Source of the DNA: Ampelocalamus luodianensis
Lineage: Eukaryota; Streptophyta; Magnoliopsida; Poales; Poaceae
Length of the DNA stretch: 64,000 nucleotides
Direction of reading: 5' to 3'
NCBI GenBank assembly: GCA_036346255.1
Contig: CM070622.1
Span: 34,188,751 to 34,252,750, forward strand
Positions 46,644 to 55,949 of this stretch are shown here, piece after piece. Made by a program: the position numbers and the translations under genes. A model generated the notes under the pieces. The model had not been told where the DNA came from, made no database searches, and saw only the letters and a list, made by a program, of their open reading frames with translations. Every line of letters starts with the position of its first letter. The stretch's first letter is position 1.

Positions 46644-47480
46644 CTCTCGCTACGCTCCGCAATCGCCACGATTCGCCCCGCCTTCGCTTTGGTTTTTCTG
46701 CATACTCTTGAGCTGCTCTCCTATCGGATGTTGCACTCATCCCGAGTGGCAGCATGCTATGGCCGAGGAGATTGCTGCCTCGAGCGCATCGGGTACTTGG
46801 GATCTTGTTCCTTTCCATCTCACTCTCGCCCCATCACGTAAGTGGGTCTATAAGATTAAGACTCGCCTGATGGTTTCTTGAGCGCTATAAGGCGCTTCTT
46901 GTTGCTCGTATTTCCAGCAGGAGCATGGTCGTGACTATGATGAGACTTTGCTCTCGCGGGCTCACATGACCACCGCTCGCACTCTTCTTGCGGTGGCGTG
47001 CTCGCCATCGTCCGCTTCTCACCTTGATGTCAAGAATGTCTTTCTCAATGGCGAAGGCGTGAGGAGGTCCACATGCTTCCGCCACCGGGTATTCTGCCTC
47101 GAGGGCATGGTCCGCCGCTTCGCTGCCGTCTCTCTATGGCCTTAAGCAAGCCCTCGTGCTTGGTTTGAGCGCTTCTCCTCTGTGGTCATCATTCGTCGCT
47201 TTTCACCAGTGATCATGATCCTGCGCTCTTTGTCCACACTTCGCCTCGTGGTCTGGACTTTCTTCTTCTCAGTATGTTGATGACATGATCATTACGCGAT
47301 GATTCTGAGTACATTGCCTTTGTCAAGGCTCTTCTTAGTGAGCGCTTATGTCGGATCTTGGTCTTCTTCGTTACTTCCTTGGGATTGAGGTTACTTCCAC
47401 TCGCATGGTTTCTTTATGTCCCAAGAGAAGTATATTCAGATCTTCTTGATCGTGCCTCTCTCACCGATCGCATCGCTGAG
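46644..47480 (+). pseudogene. Copia-3 reverse transcriptase
   Basis: Frames give MAEEIAASSASGTWDLVPFH and RKWVYKIKTR, FQQEHGRDYDET, ARTLLAVACSPSSASHLDVK and NVFLNGE (palm, 'LDV..AFL.G'), then a shifted YVDDMI near 47275 and EKYIQ-like DLLDRASLTD near 47440. Typical of copia RT; broken by several one-base losses. Confidence 0.88.
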
Positions 47481-48192
47481 AATCCCATAAAGCTCAATGT
47501 TCACCTCCGACTCTCGATGGCGAGCCTCTTCTCGATCCGACTCGCCATCGCCACTTTGTTGGGAGTCTTGTCTATCTTGTCATTACTCGCCCGATATCAC
47601 TTATCCACCCACATTCCGAGTCGACCAGATCCGCTCCCACTCAGTCCACTACATGCCCACCTCCTTCGAGTTCTCGCGATACCTTCGTGGAACTATCTCT
47701 CGCCTTTTCTTTCCAAACTCCAGCCATTACAACTTCAGCTTATTCGGATGTTACTTGGGCCAGATCCCTCCGATCGCCGGTCTATCTCTGCCATCGTGTT
47801 TTTCTTGGTGGTTCTCTCATTGCCTCGAAGACGGAAAGCTGCATCGCAGATGTCCCGCTCGAGTGTAGAGGCCGAGTTGCGCGCTATGGCTCTCTTGACA
47901 CAGAGATTACTTGGCTACGGTGGTTACTTGAGGATTTTGGTGTTTCACACTACACCGACTCTCTCTTGTCCGACAAGACAAAGCATCAAGATGTTCGAGA
48001 TCCCGTGGAAGCATGAGCTACCAAGCATATTGGTGTTGATGCTTCCTTCATGCGATCTTGTGTGCATGACCAGTGATTGCTCTTCAAGATGTGCCTTCAG
48101 AGCTTCGATAGCGGATTTCTTTACGAAGGCCTGCATCACAAGACAAAGATGGTTTCTACTCTCCAAACTCAAAGTTGTGGATCCACCATGAG
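47480..48192 (+). pseudogene. Copia-3 RNase H
   Basis: Shifted frames carry FEFSRYLRGTISR, SHYNFSLFGCYL, VFLGGSLI, SRSSVEAELRAMALLT and WLRWLLEDFGVSH, then ELPSILVL and ADFFTKA. These are the usual copia RNase H blocks up to the 3' LTR. The long frame 47358-48191 mixes real and shifted segments, so its conceptual protein is not reliable. Confidence 0.85.
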
Positions 48193-48202
48193 TTTGAGGG
48201 GG

Positions 48203-48333
48203 TGTTAGAGATGTATATGTATAGTTTGTAATTCCCCATTGTTATAAGGGGTTCTTTGCATATTCACCGCATGTACCTGTGTATATATACTGGCCCATTG
48301 GCCTCATATTGAATACAAGCGATATTCATCACA
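48203..48333 (+). repeat. Copia-3 3' LTR, 131 bp
   Basis: Same length as the 5' copy with one substitution, indicating a recent insertion. Confidence 0.95.
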
Positions 48334-48338
48334 AGTTT

Positions 48339-48665
48339 AACAGTCAAAGAGAAACTATTTTGATGCACCAAGGAGCCATCAAAAAAGGACCCATTCCATG
48401 CTGTAAGGAGGCCCCCAGAATAACCAACAGCATGGACAAAACAAAACTTGTTAAACCGTCTATGAGCAAAGTTACAGAGAAAAGGAGAGTCAAAGTCATC
48501 CTTAGTTTCTTGAAAGCAGAAAACCGAACAAGCGCTATCCTCAATTTTTGCCCTGATATCACTCCACTTGCTAGGAGAGTTAAGTCCTCTGACATTCCAC
48601 GAAAGAACATTCCAATTTCTACAAGTCATGAAACTAGAATGAAACAGCAAAGCCAAGCTATCCAC
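48339..48665 (-). pseudogene. LINE ORF2 endonuclease first half
   Basis: NWNVLSWNVRGLNSPSKW and VFCFQETKDDFDS show the catalytic Asn ('WNVRGL') and Glu ('.QETK') of the L1 endonuclease; AVGYSGGLLTAWNGSFF is the 'G.SGG.L..W' block. The frame is cut at 48338 by Copia-3 and resumes at 38783. The nuclease nicks target DNA to prime reverse transcription. Confidence 0.92.
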
Positions 48666-48669
48666 ACCA

Positions 48670-49030
48670 GGTAGAATAGCAAAACACCCCCTTCCAAGAT
48701 AACCATCAGCACAAGAAGGAACACAATTAAACCAAACAAAAGAGTAATAAGGCTTAAGCTAGCAGGTCTAGAGCCAACAACCGTTGCCAAATACTGCCAA
48801 TTCATCCATACAAAGGTGCCAAACAATGGCCCTGGGAAACAAGAGGACATAAGGTCCATAGAAAGAGGGTTATTCATCATCCGACTCAAGCAGAGCCTCA
48901 ACAGACACCTCACCAGGAGAAGTCTTGCAGAAACCCACCCCAATAGACTGAGCAAGGCCCACAGACAAAAAAGGAGGGACTATGTTGCACTAGACCAACA
49001 ACGACCTTCAAAAAGAGGCACCAAAAATCA
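48670..49030 (-). pseudogene. LINE ORF1-ORF2 junction
   Basis: This continues the minus-strand LINE after hAT-2 is removed; the TSD word GCACTGGC at 49031-49038 matches 52449-52456. It should hold the last part of ORF1 and the spacer before ORF2 (start methionine near 48665). Frames are open but too short to assign. Confidence 0.5.
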
Positions 49031-49329
49031 GCACTGGCTAGGGGTGCAAACGGAACGGATAATTCCCGACCGATCGACCGCCCGAATAATTTCGGATATA
49101 ATTCGGAGCAGATTTTCGGATATCCGGGATTTCTTGTCGGATTCGGACCCGGAACCGGATATTTTTCACCGGATAGAGATTCGGATTCGGGAAAAGATTT
49201 CGCGAATTCGAACTATCCGAAATAAATCGAGCTATCCGCGCAAGTATCCGAAGCGCTATCCGAATCTGACCGCAATGAATCTGCTTAACTTATCTGAATC
49301 GGACCTGCAATGAATCTGCTTAACTTAAC

Positions 49330-49900
49330 ACGGCAGTGAGGGCAGAGCCCGAGCGATTCACAGTCCCGCCCACATCTCCCACCCGCGTCTCCCAAATCGC
49401 AATCCTCCGCCCGGCCGCGCTCCTCCTCGCCACCGCCACCGCGCCTCCCCTCCGTCCCTATATCCGCCCCACCCGCGCGCTCTCCCGCTGCGTCCCTCCT
49501 CCTCGCTGCGCAGCCATCGCCTCCTCGCCGCAAGTCCTTGTCGATCCAAGCGCCGGGTTGAAGCGGGGAGGCGACCCGGCGCCAAGCGGTGACTTCCACG
49601 GCTTCCACCGAGACGCCGACCACCCCTTCCTTCTCGCCGAGGTTAGCGCCACCGCTCTAACCCTACTTTGCTAGCCGCCTTGCGCCGCCTTCTCCTCGCG
49701 GCCCTCACCGGTCCCTCGCGGCGACCATGGAGAGCTTCTCCCGCCGGGCGGCGCCCTGGAGCGGTGGCGCGGGTGGTTGTTTCGGCCCAAGACTACTCGA
49801 CCGGCAGCGCCGACACGGCGGGGCCGGCGGCACGCTGCGATCACATTGCATGTACGCGCCGGCCGGTCTACTACGTGCGCCGCCTATCCTAATTTCTAGC
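49330..49900 (+). other. GC-rich exon-like block in hAT-2
   Basis: About 570 bp of high GC, sharply different from the AT-rich remainder of hAT-2. It resembles the GC-rich first exon and 5' untranslated region of grass genes, and overlapping frames exist on both strands. A frame starts at 49727 (MESFSRRAAPWSGG). I cannot name a product. Confidence 0.4.
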
Positions 49901-50034
49901 CTCATTTCACACCGCCCAACTAGATTTGTACGTCGCTTAATTATGCAAAATTAATGTTTTATTTGTAAATTGGAGATGCAATCTACATGAGATAGCCACC
50001 TAAATACACTCTTCTAGGGTTAATTTTTATCATC

Positions 50035-50250
50035 TGTAGTAGGTGGAGGAACTTTTACAACGAAACTTGCTAAAGAGGCAAATGAGAAGGAATCGAAGAA
50101 TTTGTCCACTTGCTTAAGTCCGCAAAGGATTGCCTCTAGACTTCCTAAAAATTCATGGTTGACTAAGAGGAAGTCGCAAAAATTGGGTCTCTTCAGGCAT
50201 ACGCAATTGATGCATGTGACGATGAACAAAGAAGAGTGGCAGAAATGTAA
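50035..50250 (+). pseudogene. Possible captured exon in hAT-2
   Basis: A plus-strand open segment without stops encodes GGGTFTTKLAKEANEKESKN and then SPQRIASRLPKNSWLTKRKS, KLGLFRHTQLMHVTMNKEEW. It ends at an AAATG/TAATAT boundary where AT-rich intron-like sequence begins. I do not recognise the protein. More such pieces are at 50485-50590, 50615-50700, 50955-51070 and 51350-51450 (EFTIKLEEEEELRILQEVAS). Exon limits are guesses. Confidence 0.35.
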
Positions 50251-52456
50251 TATATCCAGTTCCACTAACATTATTTTGTCATGCGTAATCATCATATATA
50301 AGTTTTTGTGGTTTGTTTACATCAGTGTTGTTCTGTTGGATATCCAAAATCCTTGTGATTATCATCATGTTAGCTTATTAAGCATAGGTCTTTAAAAAAA
50401 AATCGGCTCAAAATCGTTTTTTTTTATATCTAATACCATTCTTTACTGCAGGAAAATAATTGAGTTTTCCTTTCTTGCTGATGTTTGCCACCATGGTTGT
50501 TAATGTAATGGCTGATTCTCAAGGCTATGTGGTTCTCAAGGACGTCATCAGCTGCCCTAAAATTCCTTATAAATGTTGGATACTTGCCTGCATGTCAATC
50601 TTGATCTTTACAGTATGATGTTTGCACCGCATATTGAGGAAGTTTTGTCGCCTAATGAGGAACTTTTGGCTAACCGCTCGATTCGAGATAAGGTATATTT
50701 AGTTGTTGCTCATGCTTTTCATATATGTATATCATTCAAGATTCAACATCTCTCGCATTCTCTTTTCACCAAAGATATCGAAGGATCTTTCAACTTTGAA
50801 GGTGTATGCCATTGATGTAGACGAGGTGATGAAGTATGTTTCTATTTCTTCCGCCCTTGCATCTTTAGCAAGAGATTGGATAATATAATTTAACAAAGAG
50901 TGCTCACATATAAATCCATTAAACACTGGATTTTTTTTTGTAATTCAATTTGATGATGCACTATGCAACAAGACTACCGATGGTAGGATAAAGGTCCGAT
51001 ACATGTTGTTGACCCAACGTGCTTGGTTCAACCCGAGCATCATGGATGAAAGTTCTCATTGCATCGCTCGTTCTAGCCTTTCTATCGTGAGTATCTTATA
51101 TTTGAAGAAAACTTTTTTCCACAGGAAGCAATGCACCAACCGCTACCTTCCCAATGTTCCCGAGAGAGACTTGCTATGAATGCTATGAGCTTGCAATAGG
51201 TAAAGATTGTAAATCTGTAAGTGTATCCGTGATTTTGCGCCGTATGGAAGGTAACCTTCCACTATTTTGAGAGGGACTTTGTTTTTCTTTATAATAAGAG
51301 CATAACAAAGTTGTTAACAATTTATTTGTGTTGTGCATAGTATTGCGTAATATACTATAGAGAATTCACCATCAAACTCGAAGAAGAGGAAGAACTGAGG
51401 ATTCTTCAAGAAGTCGCTTCAATTGCGTGCACAATGGCGCCGCAGCTGTGTAAGTACTAAACATGCCTCTGTTATTTAATGGTCTATGTTTCATCCATTC
51501 ACAAGTCATTCAAGTTAGCAAATGAAAGCACAACACACCATAATTGTAATTTTCTTAGAATGAGAAAAAATATCAACACGACATCAGTGGCTGATTAATA
51601 TTCATACTGTTATACCGTGGTCCATTTTTGTTGCAATTAATTCTTTCATCAATTTGAATGAATATTTTCCATGGCTTTTCCCTAAAAAGAATTTTTTTAC
51701 TCTTTCCCGATTTCATTCACAGGCAATAAGATAGGTTACAGAATAATTGCCTAACGCTTGATCGACATTGTGCATCGTCCCCTATGCCACTTAGCAAAAG
51801 CCTATATTTTTGGAGACTTTCTCAAGTTTTATGTCTACCTAACCAACCGGATATTGTAGATGCATTTGTTACTTGACAATGTTGACACTCTTCAGTCAGC
51901 AGGTTCAATCGACACTACTATGATAGAACCACGTATCAAGGTGTCAAATCCTGATGGCCCTGAACCAAACATTAATCTATATGTTGAAATTAATCTATAT
52001 GTTGAAGGTGTGAGAGTTGTGAACTTGTGACCTACTACTTGCTAGTTAATAGTTACTATTTGCTTATCTAGCACCTATCATGTACTTGCTAGTTGCTACT
52101 TACTACTATTTGCTTAAATAGCCTCTCATTATCGTGGTGATGTATTTAAATTTATTTGTTAAACTACTAATCTAGTTGCATTTTGGACATCTAGTATGGT
52201 TAATTGATCTTTATTTGTGCGATATATATGGTTTCTGCTGCGCAATATTCGAATAAGTATCCGTGACCGAGACAATCCGTATTCGGTTCGGTGTGTATTC
52301 GCTCCGTATTCGTGACCGAGATTATCTGCATTCGTATCCGTATCCGTATCCGGCACTGTCCGTGTCCGATTCTGAATCCGAGAAAAAAATATGGAAAAAG
52401 ATACGGGATGAGCGATATCCGTCCGTATCCGCTCCGTTTGCACCCCTAGCACTGGC

Positions 52457-53555
52457 CTTATCCTTGAAGTACTTCTTGTCCACATTAAGCCTGGAGCTCC
52501 GCTGAAGCAAACTAGTATCTTGGGGAACAAGATGTTTCCTGCGACGCTTCTTCAGAGGGGCCTGAGACGGCTTCAAAACTTCCATAACTTCATCTTCCTC
52601 CGGCTCATGAAGAGAGCAGACCACATTAGGAACTCTGGGACGAGTGACCACAGAGATAAATAAAAAAACGTCTTCTGACAGAGATCATGATCCACCGCCA
52701 CAGAGTGCCAAAGACAAGAAACCACCGAAACATGGGCAGTATCCAGTGAGTCCCACAAATCCAAGAACATCGACAGACAACTAAAAAAGAGTTGGAATTC
52801 CCCAACCTGCGGGTAGCACAGAGGAAGCTCAGGAACCTGCTCCCCCTCTTGAAACAGGTCCAACTCCTCCTCAGCCTCTGAACCAGCACTGTTAACCACA
52901 AAATTCAGCATCTGATCATCCACAGCCCTGGCTGGAGAGGGATTATGCATAGGTAGGAAAACCGGCGAAGGCGAAACACCAATCTCATCACCAGCCACAG
53001 GAAGTTGATTATCCAGCACAGATTCTGCAGCAGCCGGTGCGCCATCCGGAAGACCACCAAACAAATTGTTAGACTAGGCTGCCGGGGCCGGTTGACAAAG
53101 TGAGGAACAATTGACCAGCCCTAACCAGCGAGGTAGCGGAGGGGGTTGAGGATGAGCCTCCACACCAGGAGCAGGAACCGGGTCTTCATCAGGAGGTTGA
53201 GGGACAGAGTCTTCATGCAGGATGAAACACGGGACATCCCACATCCGAGCCCCCGGTTCATCCCCCACCACCAGCAAAAGACTTTCAGGAACCACATCAG
53301 AAGAAGGAACCAAAACTTTAACCAAGATCCTAGCTTTGTTGGAAGACTCATGCCAATGAATTAAAGTGCCAAAACCCGCCACCGCCCGACTAATCACCGC
53401 AACATTATAGCAGTCTAACGGGAAGGCCACAAGCATAAGCCAGCAGACCCTATCCGAAGGAGCTAAACACAAGTTGATCCCCTTCATCATGCTTGATGAA
53501 ACTAAGAGAGTAGGGTCCAAAAGGGTACGGGCTATGCAGAATAGCCGCCTCTCTC
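52457..53555 (-). pseudogene. LINE ORF1 (gag-like, partial)
   Basis: Two long minus-strand frames (53567-53074 and 53064-52573) form one protein separated by a single stop or shift near 53070. The first contains HWHESSNKARILVKVLVPS and GDEPGARMWDVPCFIL, the usual 'K.R.L.KV' segment of the plant L1 ORF1 RNA-binding region; then a Pro-rich linker. The second is acidic, and near its end a shifted frame gives LQRSSRLNVDKKYFKDKAS, the typical C-terminal 'RRS.RL' tail. Its 5' end coincides with the target duplication, so the element lost its 5' untranslated region and the start of ORF1. Confidence 0.75.
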
Positions 53556-53566
53556 TCAAGGCAGCT

Positions 53567-53815
53567 ACAAGGCTTATATCGATACTACAATCCAAGACTA
53601 CAACCACGTATGCTAAACGTTGGTGACTTGTTCTACGACGAATTTAGAATCAGTCTAACATGAACAAATTTTCTCCCAAATAGGAATATGCTTTTACTAT
53701 AGTTTCAGTTACTCGACCTAGTTCCATTCGACTTACACTGGAAGACGAAAAAAATCTATCCATGCTTGGAACATAGAATATCTCTGCAAATACTATGTGT
53801 AACGTACTTTAATTT
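53567..53815 (+). pseudogene. Ty3/gypsy integrase C-terminus, separated from its core by the LINE
   Basis: The plus strand reads YRYYNPRLQPRMLNVGDLFY, the usual '(R)YY...V.PR.F.VGDLVL' segment, then WEYAFTIVSVTRPSSIRLTL and a diverged '.PWNIE.L' end. This is exactly what should follow the frame that ends at 29635, so both belong to one gypsy element split by the LINE. From 53815 to 53980 there is AT-rich 3' sequence without a gene. Confidence 0.82.
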
Positions 53816-55949
53816 TAATAAATTTTCTATTTTTTGCATTCGTTATCTGATGTTCATTATTTGATGTCTTTTCTGTCAAATTATATGTTGTAATTCTATA
53901 TTACTACATGTTATGTGATTATGACTAGTCTTAAATAACTACTGACAAGTATCCTAACATGTACAAAATCACTGGCCTGGTGTCGGGACCCAAAAATGCA
54001 TCTCAGGAACCCTCTATGTATTCTGAACTAGTCCCAGATCAGTAGCTAGCTCACACAGGTAAACAGTGATGAAATACCATCCATTTATTAGATTTAACTA
54101 AAAAGATCTCAAAATAACAAATAATAATAATAATTGGACTTTATGGTCAACGTTTACTTAACTTGACACGCAGGGCTAAAGAAACAAATAAACTCTTGCA
54201 ATGAACGAAACTCTTCAAATGGCTAATCAACATGCCCAGTGCAATCGAGTGGAGAAACGCATCCTAATCCGCAAAACCTTCATGGTCCTCCTAGGCGAAG
54301 AACTCTTGAGCGCTTTGATATTCTTCAACCGAGCAATACAGGGCAAAGCCATGAGTACTTTGAATGTACTCAAGAAGTCGTGGGAAATGTATGCAAATAG
54401 TATTCATGCAAGGCTTGAACAAAGATTAGTCAGATAGCTCTTTTGCATAAAACAACATTTACGATAAATACAATAAATAGATTGAAATGCGAATTGAAAA
54501 CAAGAATAAGTAAATAAACCCTTTCTTTGAAACAACCAAGGAACTTCCCATTCACTTCCCAACTAAACCAAAGATAAGTGAATTCCCCATTCACCAATCG
54601 ACACAAACCACCAAGTGAATGACCTATTCACCAAACGAACATTATATTCATCAAGTGAACTTCCCATCCACACTCCGACATATTTTTGAAGAAACTCTAT
54701 CTCCCGTGTGAAATCCCTGTGCACGCCCATAACATGACACGGCTATTCGAATAGTTTTACACTGCAGAGGTTGTACAGCTTGACCCACAAGAGATAGATC
54801 AACTTATAATGTCCGTTTAACACACTTCCGAGGTGTGCGACTAAGTGATCATCACAAGGCTTTTACAAAGCTCCTTCTTAACCCAGTTCTGCCCGCTAAG
54901 GTTTCAACACTGAATGTCTTTCCACTGCACAGACCCCCTCTTGCGCCACCGTGAGAATACGCTTTCTCGTAACCACGCTTCACACGCATGTAACCGAAAT
55001 TAAGACATTGCTAATTAATCACCAGATCCGTCCCATACCGGACATGTGGTTGTACGGTTAAGGCCCAGCTCAATGGCGCACAAGATTAAGTCCTTGACAA
55101 GTTACTCAAAGTAGACTACCACAAACCCACAACATGTTCAATCCACATCCCCACTATCCACCAACCACTGCCTGAGCGAAACCATTTTGTTTAACCAACA
55201 CCCATGACTAACCCGCCATGGTACACAAATTTTAACAAGAATGGCTCACCACCACGGTTCCATATTTCATTAAGTCAAAATTAATTATCAAGACATGTGA
55301 TGACAAACCCATCAGAATTCAAGTCGAACTAAGCATATGTACGATACCCATGTTAGCAATATGAATATGTCCAACTAAAATTACCCATGCTAAGGTGACA
55401 AAGGATTCATGGCATTCAATTATTCAATGGAGGCATAATGACAACAGTAATAACTAATCCCGAATAATTTATATAAAGATAGCATGCAGCTTGTATAAAA
55501 CAAGATACGCTTGAAATCATGGGTTCAATATGATCAAAGGACCACGACTTGCCTTGGAATAAATCCAGTGATTGATCTTGATCTTGGTATGCTACTCCTT
55601 GCTCAAGCTTCCCAAGTATCGACGCTCACTGCAAAAACAAGCAAATCAACCAAACAAATAAATAACAGAGAGAAAACAAACTTCAAAAATTAAATAAAAA
55701 TCTCAGATAAATAAATCTCGAATTTAGATAAATTTAGGAATTTGAATGGACTCAATCGGAGTTCGGATGCAAAAGATATGAGCTCTGGAAGATTGAAATC
55801 TAAAGAAATACCCTAATTTGAATTTTCAGATTATTCCGAATTATTTTCCTATTGGAAATTCCGAATATGACGCACTACCGACGTCAACGTGGACTTTCTG
55901 GACAGGCTAACTCAACTCGACGGCATGGGCCCCACTTGAAGTGGCTAGG

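Larger units (their letters stand above)
38789..48333 (+). mobile_element. Copia-3: Ty1/copia retrotransposon with very short LTRs, holding a gypsy solo LTR
   Basis: Two 131-bp LTRs (38789-38919, 48203-48333) differ at one base. A perfect target duplication AGTTT lies at 38784-38788 and 48334-48338. The tRNA-Met primer site TGGTATCAGAGC is at 38920-38931, and the polypurine run TTTGAGGGGG at 48193-48202. Gag, protease, integrase, RT and RNase H remnants are in copia order. A 4.4-kb solo LTR (42213-46639) splits it between integrase and RT; without it the element is about 5.1 kb. Inserted in the LINE endonuclease, antisense. Confidence 0.95.
49039..52448. mobile_element. hAT-2: 3.4-kb hAT transposon with gene-like interior
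   Basis: Terminal inverted repeats TAGGGGTGCAAACGGA(A/G)CGG are flanked by a perfect 8-bp duplication GCACTGGC (49031-49038, 52449-52456). CGGATA/TATCCG subterminal words are at 49055-49330 and 52245-52440. No hAT transposase domain is visible. The interior starts with a GC-rich, exon-like block (49330-49900) followed by several open segments separated by AT-rich, intron-like sequence. It may be a Pack-type element carrying host gene pieces. It interrupts LINE ORF1. Confidence 0.92.
29624..53566 (-). mobile_element. L1-type LINE, minus strand, split by four later insertions
   Basis: The 3' end is a run of eight T (29636-29643, poly-A on the minus strand). The flanking TCAAGTCAGCAG (29624-29635) is repeated in diverged form as TCAAGGCAGCT at 53556-53566, the likely target duplication. 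Minus-strand order is ORF1 (53555-52460 and 49030-48670), ORF2 endonuclease (48665-48339, then 38783-38270), linker (38227-37838), RT (33220-32903, then 31786-30790) and zinc-finger RVT domain (30700-30035). ORF1 seems truncated at its start. Interruptions: hAT-2, Copia-3, Copia-2, hAT-1. Confidence 0.88.

Noticed and set aside
47358..48191. 277-codon plus-strand open frame in Copia-3
   Set aside because: Taken as one protein it is mostly out of frame with RNase H; conserved RNase H blocks appear in changing frames, so it is not a genuine product.
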